Source of the DNA: Mycobacterium sp. KBS0706 | GTDB lineage: Bacteria; Pseudomonadota; Alphaproteobacteria; DSM-16000; Inquilinaceae | Reading direction: 5' to 3' | Assembly (NCBI RefSeq): GCF_005938675.2 | Contig: NZ_VCCH02000012.1 | Span: 1-64,000, forward strand | Length of the DNA stretch: 64,000 bases | Shown: one piece after another, positions 18,918 to 26,479 of the stretch | How the letters are laid out: every line of letters begins with the position of its first letter | Numbering within the stretch: the stretch's first letter is position 1 | The notes under the pieces: generated by a model | Seen by the model: the letters and a program-made list of their open reading frames with translations, nothing else | Told to the model about the DNA's origin: nothing | Database searches by the model: none | Translations under genes and position numbers: made by a program

Positions 18918-20554
18918 TCTTCGGCTCCCTGCCTGTCGCCGAGGCCGCCGGCGCCATCCTGGCCCACACCGTCGCCGCCGCCGGCACGCTGTTCCGCAAG
19001 GGCCGGCGGTTGAGCGAGGCCGACATCGCGGCGCTCAAGGCCGCCGGTGTCGAGGAGGTGCAGGCGGCGCGGCTGGAGCGCGGCGACATCCATGAGGACC
19101 AGGCGGCGGAGCGCGTGGCGGCCGCCGTGCAGGGGCCGGGGCTGAGCGCCAGCGCCGCCTTCACCGGCCGGGTCAACCTCTATGCCGAGGCCGCCGGCGT
19201 GGTCGTGATCGACCGCGAGCGGATCGACCGGCTGAACCGGCTGGACGAATCGATCACCATCGCCACCCTGCCGGAATGGGCCGAGGTCGCGCCGAAGCAG
19301 ATGGTGGCGACGATCAAGATCATCCCCTTCGCTGCGCCGACCGACGCGGTGTCGCTGGTCGAGGTCATGGCGGTGCTGCCCGAGCGCGGGCCGGCGCTGC
19401 GCCTCGCGCGCTACCGCCCGCTGAAGGTCGGGCTGATCCAGACCAAGCTGCCGACCACCAAGCCGAGCGTGCTGGACAAGACCGCCCAGGTGACGGCGGA
19501 ACGGCTGGCGCGGCTGGGCGGCACGCTGGTGCGCGAGCGCCGGTCGGACCACAAGGCGCCGGCGCTGACCAGCGAGATCCGCATGGTGCAGAATCTCGGC
19601 CTCGACCTGCTGCTGATCGCCGGCGCCTCGGCCATCACCGACCGGCGTGACGCGCTGCCGGCGGCGATCGAGGCCTCGGGCGGCATCGTCGAGCATTTCG
19701 GCATGCCGGTCGACCCCGGCAACCTGATCCTGATGGGCCGCATCGGCGCCATGCCGGTGCTGGGCCTGCCCGGCTGTGCCCGGTCGCCCAAGCTGAACGG
19801 CTTCGACTGGGTGCTGCAGCGCATCGCCGCAGGGCTGACCGTCACCCGCCTCGACGTCATGGCGATGGGCGTCGGCGGCCTCTTGGCCGAGATCCCCAGC
19901 CGCCCCCTGCCCCGCGACCGCGCCGCCGACGGCAACGGCATGCCGCATGCGCCGAATGTCGGGGTGGTGGTGCTGGCCGCCGGCCAGTCGCGCCGCATGG
20001 GCGAGCTGAACAAGCTGCTGGCCCCGGTCGAGGGCAAGCCGATGCTGGCGCATGCGGTCGACGCCGTGCTGGGCACCAAGGGCATCGGCCCGGTCGTCGT
20101 CGTCACCGGGCATGAGCGCGAGCAGGTCGAGGCGGCGCTGGCCGACCGGCCGGTCACCTTCGCCAGCAACCCGCGCTATGCCGAGGGGCTCAGCACCTCG
20201 CTGGCCGCCGGCCTGGCAGCGCTGCCGCACGAGACCGATGCCGCGCTGGTCTGCCTCGGCGACATGCCGCGGATCAGCCCGAAGCTGATCGAACGGCTGG
20301 TCGCCGCCTATGCGCCGACGGAGGGCCGTTCGATCGTGGTGCCGACGCATCAGGGCAAGCGCGGCAACCCGGTGCTGTGGGACCGCCGCTTCTTCCCGGC
20401 CATGGCCGCGGTCGCCGGCGATGTCGGCGCCCGCCACCTGATCGGCGAGCATGCCGACGAGGTGGTCGAGATCGAGGCCGGCGACACCGCCGTGCTGTTC
20501 GACGTCGACACGCCCGAGACGCTGTCGACCCTCACCAAGGCCCCGGCACGATGA
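18914..20554 (+). CDS. molybdopterin-binding / MocA-like cytidylyltransferase fusion
   Basis: A 546-residue two-domain protein. Residues 1 to about 335 resemble a molybdopterin-binding MoeA/CinA-type module (VGLIQTKLPTTKPSVLDKT, DLLLIAGASAITDRRDALP, VDPGNLILMGRIGAMPVLGLPGCARS). Residues about 348-546 are a MobA/MocA nucleotidyltransferase: VVLAAGQSRRMGELNKLL, then VCLGDMPRI. Such fusions attach CMP to molybdopterin, giving the MCD cofactor that CO dehydrogenase-type enzymes need. The GTG start overlaps xdhC, and the end overlaps the IscU-like gene. Confidence 0.85.
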   Translation: MIFGSLPVAEAAGAILAHTVAAAGTLFRKGRRLSEADIAALKAAGVEEVQAARLERGDIHEDQAAERVAAAVQGPGLSASAAFTGRVNLYAEAAGVVVIDRERIDRLNRLDESITIATLPEWAEVAPKQMVATIKIIPFAAPTDAVSLVEVMAVLPERGPALRLARYRPLKVGLIQTKLPTTKPSVLDKTAQVTAERLARLGGTLVRERRSDHKAPALTSEIRMVQNLGLDLLLIAGASAITDRRDALPAAIEASGGIVEHFGMPVDPGNLILMGRIGAMPVLGLPGCARSPKLNGFDWVLQRIAAGLTVTRLDVMAMGVGGLLAEIPSRPLPRDRAADGNGMPHAPNVGVVVLAAGQSRRMGELNKLLAPVEGKPMLAHAVDAVLGTKGIGPVVVVTGHEREQVEAALADRPVTFASNPRYAEGLSTSLAAGLAALPHETDAALVCLGDMPRISPKLIERLVAAYAPTEGRSIVVPTHQGKRGNPVLWDRRFFPAMAAVAGDVGARHLIGEHADEVVEIEAGDTAVLFDVDTPETLSTLTKAPAR

Positions 20555-20967
20555 TCGATGCGCTGTACGACCAGGCGATCCTGCAGAAGGCGCGGGAGGC
20601 AACCGGCGCCGGCCGGCTGGCCGAGCCGGACGGGTCGGCGATGATCGACAACCCGCTCTGCGGTGACCGGGTCACCATCGACCTGACCCTCGCCGACGGC
20701 AAGGTGGCGACGCTCGGCCATCTGGTGCGCGGCTGCGTGCTGTGCGAGGCGTCGGCAGCGCTGATCGCCGAGCAGGCGATCGGCCAGGCCCCGGCGGCGC
20801 TGCGCCAGGCGGCGGCCGCGATCAGGCCGATGCTGCGCGAAGGCGCCGCCCCGCCCTGGCCGGAGCTGGAGATCTTCACCCCGGTCCGCGCCGTGCGCAG
20901 CCGGCACGACTGCGTCGAGCTGCCGTTCCGGGCGCTGACCGCGGCGCTGGACAAGGCCGGGGCCTGA
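20551..20967 (+). CDS. SufU/IscU-like iron-sulfur scaffold protein
   Basis: A 138-residue scaffold with the three ligand cysteines of the family: NPLCGDRV, GCVLCEASAAL and RHDCVELPFRAL. The last motif is closer to SufU than to IscU. It could supply [2Fe-2S] clusters to CoxS. ATG 20,551 overlaps the stop of the MocA fusion. No cysteine desulfurase lies beside it, so sulfur must come from elsewhere in the genome. It is the last gene of the maturation operon. Confidence 0.82.
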   Translation: MIDALYDQAILQKAREATGAGRLAEPDGSAMIDNPLCGDRVTIDLTLADGKVATLGHLVRGCVLCEASAALIAEQAIGQAPAALRQAAAAIRPMLREGAAPPWPELEIFTPVRAVRSRHDCVELPFRALTAALDKAGA

Positions 20968-21038
20968 CGGCCGGCCACCGCCGCCCATCCTGATTTTCGA
21001 GCCTGCGTCCGCCGGTGGTCCGTCCGTGCTTTACACTT

Positions 21039-21056
21039 AATACGTCCGTACGTATT
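21039..21056. promoter_or_regulatory. palindromic operator for the adjacent TetR regulator
   Basis: AATACGT (21,039-21,045) and ACGTATT (21,050-21,056) form a perfect 7-bp inverted repeat with a 4-base centre. It ends 8 bases before the tetR start codon, where TetR-type repressors usually autoregulate. Binding here would also control the coupled dehalogenase gene. Confidence 0.7.
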
Positions 21057-21064
21057 GTAAATGC

Positions 21065-21658
21065 ATGGCTAGACCCTCCCTCCGCGACTCGATACTCGAC
21101 GCCGGCCTCAAGGTCATGTTCCGCAAGGGCTATGTCGGCGCCAGCGTGCGCGACATCGTAGCCGAGGCGCCGGCGCCGCAGGGCTCCTTCACCAACCACT
21201 TCCAGTCGAAGGAGGCATTCGCCCAGGAGGTGCTCGACCGCTACTTCGATGACGTCAAGCGGCTCGTCGCCAGGACGCTCGGGGATGGCGGCCTCGCGCC
21301 GCACCAGCGCCTCCGGCGCTATCTCGACGCCGTCACCGACCGCCTCGCAGGGGACGGGTTCATCCGCGGCTGCCTGATCGGCGATCTCAGCCTCGAGGCA
21401 GCGCCGCAAAGTGAGCCGCTGCGCGCTCGGCTGGGCGAGATCTTCGCCGAGTGGCGCGGATCCTTCGCTGCCTGCATCGCCGAGGGCCAGGCGGTCGGCG
21501 AGATCGCGACAGAATTCGCGCCCGACGATCTTGCCGAGTTCCTCCTCTCCTCCTGGGAGGGGGCGATCCTCCGCATGAAGGTCACGCGCGACGCCGAACC
21601 GCTCGAGCGCTTCAAGCGCATCGCTTTCGCCACGGTGTTCAAGGAGTCGTCACCATGA
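21065..21658 (+). CDS. TetR/AcrR-family transcriptional regulator
   Basis: A 197-residue repressor. The N-terminal helix-turn-helix (ILDAGLKVMFRKGYVGASVRDIVAEA, then GSFTNHFQSKEAFAQEVL) is typical of TetR proteins; the C-terminal domain (about 60-197) would bind the inducer. A palindrome sits directly upstream. The TGA overlaps the ATG of the haloalkane dehalogenase, so regulator and enzyme are made from one message, suggesting that the dehalogenase substrate or product (or a related halogenated compound) is the inducer; that is inference. Confidence 0.87.
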   Translation: MARPSLRDSILDAGLKVMFRKGYVGASVRDIVAEAPAPQGSFTNHFQSKEAFAQEVLDRYFDDVKRLVARTLGDGGLAPHQRLRRYLDAVTDRLAGDGFIRGCLIGDLSLEAAPQSEPLRARLGEIFAEWRGSFAACIAEGQAVGEIATEFAPDDLAEFLLSSWEGAILRMKVTRDAEPLERFKRIAFATVFKESSP

Positions 21659-22554
21659 TCCCGGACATCACATTGCCGAAGCTCCGGGTGCTGGAGTCGG
21701 AGATGGCCTATTGCGAGGCGGCCAGGGGCGGCGCCCCGGTCGCGCTGTTCCTGCACGGCAACCCGACCTCCTCCTATATCTGGCGCAACATCATCCCGCA
21801 TGTCGCCGGGGTGGCGCATTGCATCGCCCCGGACCTGATCGGCTTCGGCCAGTCGGGCAAGCCCGACATCGCCTATCGTTTCGAGGACCATGTGCGGTAC
21901 CTCGACGCCTTCATCGCAAAGGCCGGGATCGGCTCGGCCTATATCGTCGCGCAGGATTGGGGAACGGCGCTCGCCTTCCACCTCGCCGCCCGCCGCCCGG
22001 ACTTTGTCCGCGGCCTGGCCTTCATGGAGTTCATCCGGCCGATCCCGAGCTGGGAGGAGTTCGTGAGGGGCGTTCCGGCCCGCGAGATCTTCCGCCGGTT
22101 CCGGACGCCCGGCGAAGGGGAGAGCCTGATCCTGGAAGGCAACGCCTTCGTCGAGCGGGTGCTGCCCGGCTCGGTCCAGCGCAAGCTTACCGACGGCGAG
22201 ATGGCCGTCTACCGCACCCCCTTCCCGACGCCGCAGTCGCGGCGGCCCACCTGGCGCTTTCCGAACGAGCTGCCGATCGCCGGAGAGCCCGCCGACGTCA
22301 CTGCGATGATCGAGAGGGCGCATGCGGCGCTCGCCTCCTCGACCTATCCGAAGCTGCTCTTCGCCGCCGACCCGGGCGCCCTCGTTTCTCCGGCCCAGGC
22401 TGAGGACCTTGCCGGCAGGTTGCATGACTGCAGGCTGGTCAGGCTCGGCTCGGGCCTGCACTATCTGCAGGAAGATCACCCCGAAACCATCGGCCGGTCC
22501 GTCGCCGCCTTCATCGCCGAGGTGGAGGGCCGCCGCGCATCGCCGATGCCGTGA
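21655..22554 (+). CDS. haloalkane dehalogenase (HLD-II type)
   Basis: A 299-residue alpha/beta hydrolase that should split carbon-halogen bonds with water. All catalytic residues of subfamily II are in place: nucleophile D101 in VAQDWG, acid E125 in MEFIRP, His269 in GSGLHYLQED, and the halide-binding pair N36 (LHGNPTSS) and W102. The sequence pattern is close to DhaA/DmbA-type enzymes of rhodococci and mycobacteria. It has no signal peptide, so it is cytoplasmic. It overlaps the TetR gene by ATGA, which makes regulated production likely. Confidence 0.88.
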   Translation: MIPDITLPKLRVLESEMAYCEAARGGAPVALFLHGNPTSSYIWRNIIPHVAGVAHCIAPDLIGFGQSGKPDIAYRFEDHVRYLDAFIAKAGIGSAYIVAQDWGTALAFHLAARRPDFVRGLAFMEFIRPIPSWEEFVRGVPAREIFRRFRTPGEGESLILEGNAFVERVLPGSVQRKLTDGEMAVYRTPFPTPQSRRPTWRFPNELPIAGEPADVTAMIERAHAALASSTYPKLLFAADPGALVSPAQAEDLAGRLHDCRLVRLGSGLHYLQEDHPETIGRSVAAFIAEVEGRRASPMP

Positions 22555-22648
22555 ACCAGGTCGCCCTGGCCTTGCCAAGGCCGGCGCTTGACCCGGGGCA
22601 GCGGTGGGCACACTTAGGTCTATCTCCGCTCGGCACCCGATCAGGCTC

Positions 22649-23173
22649 ATGAAATCCTCCGACGCCCATATCCTCATGGTCCCCGGCCTGGCCTCGCCGG
22701 ACGAGGGCCATTGGCAGTCGCGCTGGCAGTCGCGGCTGAAGACCGCGCGCTGGGTCGGCAGTGCCGATGACCCTGCCGACCGGGACAGCCGGGTCGAGGC
22801 CCTGGTCGCCGCGGCCGACGCCGGCGACAAGCCGGTGGTGCTGATCGCCCATGGCCTGGGCGTGCTGGCCGTGGCCTTCGCCGCCGCGCGGCTGAATGGC
22901 CGCGTCGCCGGAGCGCTGCTGGTGGCGCCGGCAGACCAGGCCGGCGCGCCCGGCTACGAGGCGGTGCCGCGCGACCCGCTGCCCTTCCCGTCCCTGCTGG
23001 TCGCCAGCGCCAGCGATCCGCGCTGCGCCCTGGCCGTGGCCGATGATCTCGCGGCGGCCTGGGGCAGCCATTTCGTCGATGCCGGCGACGCCGGCGGCCT
23101 CGACAGTGCCAGCGGCCACGGCCCCTGGCCGGAGGGCCTGACCCGCTTCGCCATGCTGATGGCGCGGCTGTGA
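22649..23173 (+). CDS. RBBP9/YdeN-family alpha/beta hydrolase lacking catalytic Ser and His
   Basis: A 174-residue protein of the RBBP9/YdeN family: ILMVPGLASPDEGHWQSRWQ at the start, an Asp in ASDPRC, and SGHGPWPEG near the end. The nucleophile elbow, normally AHSLG or GHSLG, reads AHGLG, so the Ser is Gly69. The family's GHIN His motif reads GGLD, so the His is lost too. It is probably a binding protein or pseudo-enzyme. ATG 22,649 fits the family; a GTG at 22,604 would add 15 residues. Confidence 0.75.
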   Translation: MKSSDAHILMVPGLASPDEGHWQSRWQSRLKTARWVGSADDPADRDSRVEALVAAADAGDKPVVLIAHGLGVLAVAFAAARLNGRVAGALLVAPADQAGAPGYEAVPRDPLPFPSLLVASASDPRCALAVADDLAAAWGSHFVDAGDAGGLDSASGHGPWPEGLTRFAMLMARL

Positions 23174-23283
23174 CGCGCCGCTGCGTCGAATTGTCTTACT
23201 TAATGATCGCATCCCCGCTGGCTGTATAGGCGAACAGGCTCGGAGGCCCAGGGCCTACCTCAGACACAGCCACGAGCAACCAG

Positions 23284-23850
23284 ATGACGATCCTGCCGGC
23301 CGCCGCAACCGCGGCGCAGACCGACCAGACGGCGAGCCGCTACGACCGGACCACCATCGCCCTGCACTGGCTGACCGCCGGGCTGGTGGTCACGCTCTTC
23401 CTGCTGGCGGAGGGCTGGGGCTTCGTCCCGCGCGACGTCCGCAAAGCCGGCCAATCGCTCCATATCTCGCTCGGCATCCTGCTGGCCGTCGTGCTGGTCA
23501 CGCGCCTGCTCTGGCGCGGCAGCGCCGGGCGACGCCTGCCGCCGCCGAACACCGGCCTGCTGCATCTGGCGGCCAAGGTGGCGCATCACGCGCTGTACCT
23601 GCTGCTCGCAGCGCAGGTGACGCTGGGCTTCCTGTTCCGTTGGGCCCAGGGCGAGCCGTTCCACTTCTTCGGCCTGTTCGCGGTGCCGCCGGCCTTCGCA
23701 CCTGATCCCGACTTGGCGAACCGGATCGGCGGGCTGCACAACCTCGTCGCCTGGACCATCATCGTCCTGGCCGGCCTGCACGCCGCCGCGGCGCTGGTCC
23801 ATCACTACGCCCTGCGCGACGGCGTGCTGCGCCGGATGCTGCCAGGCTAA
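23284..23850 (+). CDS. cytochrome b561 family protein
   Basis: A 188-residue inner-membrane di-heme cytochrome with four transmembrane helices. Candidate heme ligands are the His in TIALHWLTAGLVV, SLHISLGILLAVV, KVAHHALYLLLAAQV and LHNLVAWTIIVLAGLHAAAALVHH. Proteins of this CybB-like family move electrons between quinone and periplasmic partners such as superoxide. ATG 23,284 lacks a strong ribosome-binding site. Its stop codon overlaps that of the convergent MmcQ-like gene. Confidence 0.87.
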   Translation: MTILPAAATAAQTDQTASRYDRTTIALHWLTAGLVVTLFLLAEGWGFVPRDVRKAGQSLHISLGILLAVVLVTRLLWRGSAGRRLPPPNTGLLHLAAKVAHHALYLLLAAQVTLGFLFRWAQGEPFHFFGLFAVPPAFAPDPDLANRIGGLHNLVAWTIIVLAGLHAAAALVHHYALRDGVLRRMLPG

Positions 23851-24191
23851 CCCTTCGCCACGTCGAATGCCTTGACCAGCCGCTTCGGCGCCACCGCGCG
23901 CCAGCGCCGGAGCAGCAGGGCCTCGACCGCACGTGGATCGGCCTTCGCCAGATGCATCAGCACGATCGGCCAGTCGCGGTAGTGCGAAGTGAGGTGGAAG
24001 ATTTCGGGCTCGGCCTCGATCAGCATTTCGCGCTCGTCGAAGCCGACGCCCAGCACCACCAGTGTCTCGCCATCCTCGCGCAGCCGGGTCAGCAGCTTGC
24101 CCTTCACCTTCACCGCCGGCGTGCCGTAGGAGGTCCCCCGTTCGACGCCGGGCCAGGCCAGGGTGATGTCGCAGACATCGTCGAAGGTCAT
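23847..24191 (-). CDS. MmcQ/YjbR-family protein
   Basis: A 114-residue small cytoplasmic protein. It begins MTFDDVCDITLAWPGVERGTSYG, then AVKVKGKLLTRL, and ends LLLRRWRAVAPKRLVKAF, the pattern of the MmcQ/YjbR (CyaY-like fold) family, often called DNA-binding but poorly characterised. ATG 24,191 is the normal family start; the frame continues upstream only as the shadow of the amidotransferase gene, which ends 17 bp away on the same strand. Confidence 0.8.
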   Translation of the reverse strand: MTFDDVCDITLAWPGVERGTSYGTPAVKVKGKLLTRLREDGETLVVLGVGFDEREMLIEAEPEIFHLTSHYRDWPIVLMHLAKADPRAVEALLLRRWRAVAPKRLVKAFDVAKG

Positions 24192-24208
24192 CGCCGCCCT
24201 TCCCGTCC

Positions 24209-24937
24209 TCAGGCCGCCTGCCGGCCCTCCGCCCGGGCCCGCACCATGTCCATCCAGCGCAGCCCGACCTGGCGGGCGAAGACCGCCGCGCCGGGCAGGC
24301 CGTTCGCCAGCTGGTCGTGATAGCTGGCGAAGAACTCCGGGAACCGGTCGCGGGTCCATTCCGCGAAGGCATCGACCCAACCCTCGACGATGTCCGCCGA
24401 GACCTCGAGATGGAACTGCAGCCCGTACAGGCCCGGCCCGGCGATGAAGGCCTGGTTGGCGCAGACGGCATTGGTCGCCAGCAGCGTCGCGCCCTGCGGC
24501 AGGTCGAAGGTGTCGTAGTGCCAGTGCATCAGCCGCGGCAGCGGCGCCAGGCCACGCAGCAGCGGGTCGGCCTCGGCCGCTGCGGTCGCCTCGATCGCGG
24601 TGAAGCCGACCTCCGGCGTGTGGTGGCGGCGCACCGTCCCGCCCAGCGCCCGGGCCAGCAGCTGGGCGCCGAGGCAGATGCCCAGCACCGGCTTGCCGGC
24701 ACCGGCGAAGGCCCTGATCGCCGCCAGCTCGGCCGGCAGATAGGGGTGGGCGTCATCGTCGCCCGCGAACTGGGCACCGCCCAGCACCAGCAGCCCGTCA
24801 TGGCCGGAGGCGTCGGCCGGGACGGCGTCGCCATGCTCCGGGAACCGCGTGTCCTCGACCCCGCCCGCCTCCGCGATCGCCGCGCCGATCAGGCCCGAGG
24901 GGGTGCGGTCGTTGTTCTGCAGCGTCAGGATGTTCAC
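24209..24937 (-). CDS. class I glutamine amidotransferase-like protein
   Basis: A 242-residue GATase1-fold protein. The nucleophile Cys is in LGICLGAQLLARALGG, and the His-Glu pair in LQFHLEVS completes the triad. Stand-alone members hydrolyse glutamine or gamma-glutamyl amides. The gene lies 90 bp after a PuuB-like oxidase on the same strand, which hints at catabolism of gamma-glutamylated amines, but the true PuuD hydrolase is of a somewhat different type. The GTG start at 24,937 is chosen because GGGGGA lies eight bases upstream and because it gives the usual NILTLQNN N-terminus. Confidence 0.78.
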   Translation of the reverse strand: MNILTLQNNDRTPSGLIGAAIAEAGGVEDTRFPEHGDAVPADASGHDGLLVLGGAQFAGDDDAHPYLPAELAAIRAFAGAGKPVLGICLGAQLLARALGGTVRRHHTPEVGFTAIEATAAAEADPLLRGLAPLPRLMHWHYDTFDLPQGATLLATNAVCANQAFIAGPGLYGLQFHLEVSADIVEGWVDAFAEWTRDRFPEFFASYHDQLANGLPGAAVFARQVGLRWMDMVRARAEGRQAA

Positions 24938-25027
24938 GGCGTCGATCCCCCAAAGGCCAATCCGAAGCAAGGCTACGGGCAGGCCGGCCGCATCGCCAAG
25001 TGCGCAGAATGCGGGGCGGCCCCGGCG

Positions 25028-26380
25028 TCAGAGGAGATCCTGGACCATGAACTTCAGATAGGCCGCCTTCAGCAGCCAGCGCCGGTGCGCGCCCAGCGGG
25101 AAGCGGGTCGGCGGCGTCGCCATCAGCGCCGGGATGCCGACGCCCGGCAACGGGCTGCCGGTCATGGCATGGGCGACGGCGCGGCCGGCCCAGCCGGCGC
25201 TGGCCACGCCGTTGCCGTGATAGGCCAGGGCGTACCAGACGCCGGGGTCGTCCGGCACCTGTCCCAGCATCGGCGTCAGATTGGCCGACAGGCAGACCAG
25301 GCCAGACCAGAAATGCGTGGTCTCGACGCCGCGCCAGGCCGGATAGGCGGTGCCGATCCGGCCTTCCAGCCAGCGCCTGTACTGCGCGGATGCCGGCGGG
25401 CTGCCCCAGGTGCCGCCGCGGGCGCCGAGCAGCAGCCGGCCATCCGTCAGCAGCCGGAAATAGAACAGCAGGTTGCGGGTGTCGGACAGCGGCGTCCCGG
25501 TGGTCCAGCCCTGGGCCGCCCGCTCCGCCTCGGTCAGCGGCCGGGTGACGACGATGTTGGACAGGGCCGGCAGGAAGGTGCCGGCGAGATAGGGATGCAG
25601 CCCATCCGTCGTATAGCCGTTGGTGGCGATCAGTACCCGCTTGGCCCGCAGCGAGCCGCCGGCGCTGACCAGCCGGTGGCCGCCGCCCTCGCGCCGCCAG
25701 CCGGTGACACGGCTGCGGTCGTGGATCCTGGCGCCGCGCGCCAGGGCGGCGCGGGTCAGGCCGCGATGGTATTTCAGCGGATGCAGGCCGAAGCCGGCGG
25801 CGTGGTGCAGCGCGCCATGCGCCTCCGGCCCGGCATGGCCGCGCTCGCGCAGCTCGTCCCGGCTCCACAGCGTCGAGGTCAGGCCGGAGACCTCACGATC
25901 CCAGCGCGCATCCTCCTCCAGCTCGCGCATGCGGCTCGGCTTGTGGGCGACGCTGATGACGCCGTCGCCCTGGCGGTCGAGATCGATGCCCTCGTCCCGC
26001 GCCAGCGCCGCCACCAGCTCGGTCGCCTCGACCTGGGCGGCGTAGTAGCGGCGCACCTCGTCGCGGCCGACCCGCTGCAGCATCGCCCCACCGGACAGCT
26101 TGGCGGCGCCGACGCAGTTGAAACCGCCGTTGCGGCCGGAGGCGCCCCAGCCGATCGGCCCCGCCTCCAGCACCCGGACATCGACGCCGAGGTCGCGGGC
26201 CAGGTGCAGCGCCGCCGACAGGCCGGTGTAGCCGCCGCCGATCACGGCGACGTCGCAGGCCTCGTCGCCGGCCAGCGGCGCGCAGCCCGCGGGCGCGGGA
26301 CCGGCAGTGTCCTCCCAGTAGCTCGGCACGGTGCGGGCGGTGTCGACGGTGGCCGGATGGTAGAGGCTGTCCTGGGTCAT
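25028..26380 (-). CDS. FAD-dependent amine oxidoreductase (PuuB/DadA-like)
   Basis: A 450-residue flavoprotein. The FAD motif is DVAVIGGGYTGLSAALHLA (about residues 43-61), followed by the family's GRNGGFNCVGAAKLSGG and, near the end, YHGNGVASAGWAGRA. It starts with the PSYWEDTAG-type leader of gamma-glutamylputrescine oxidase relatives. It should oxidise an amine or amino acid to the aldehyde or keto form, making H2O2 or reducing a quinone. It is probably co-transcribed with the amidotransferase gene. Confidence 0.8.
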   Translation of the reverse strand: MTQDSLYHPATVDTARTVPSYWEDTAGPAPAGCAPLAGDEACDVAVIGGGYTGLSAALHLARDLGVDVRVLEAGPIGWGASGRNGGFNCVGAAKLSGGAMLQRVGRDEVRRYYAAQVEATELVAALARDEGIDLDRQGDGVISVAHKPSRMRELEEDARWDREVSGLTSTLWSRDELRERGHAGPEAHGALHHAAGFGLHPLKYHRGLTRAALARGARIHDRSRVTGWRREGGGHRLVSAGGSLRAKRVLIATNGYTTDGLHPYLAGTFLPALSNIVVTRPLTEAERAAQGWTTGTPLSDTRNLLFYFRLLTDGRLLLGARGGTWGSPPASAQYRRWLEGRIGTAYPAWRGVETTHFWSGLVCLSANLTPMLGQVPDDPGVWYALAYHGNGVASAGWAGRAVAHAMTGSPLPGVGIPALMATPPTRFPLGAHRRWLLKAAYLKFMVQDLL

Positions 26381-26479
26381 CCGGTCGCTCGCATGTCACC
26401 GATCCGCAACGCCGCGGAGGATGACACCGGGCCGCGGGCCGGTCCATTCTGGCACCATAATTCGGAGGGAGATCCAGCC

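Noticed and set aside
23847..24937. Amidotransferase, MmcQ-like and PuuB-like genes as a complete putrescine (Puu) pathway
   Set aside because: No PuuA-type glutamine synthetase or PuuC-type aldehyde dehydrogenase is present, and the amidotransferase is not clearly PuuD, so only a loose functional link is kept.
24317..26479. A long rightward open frame running into the 5'-nucleotidase gene
   Set aside because: The part before 26,480 is antisense to the amidotransferase and oxidase genes and has shadow composition; the signal peptide and ribosome-binding site fix the real start at 26,480.
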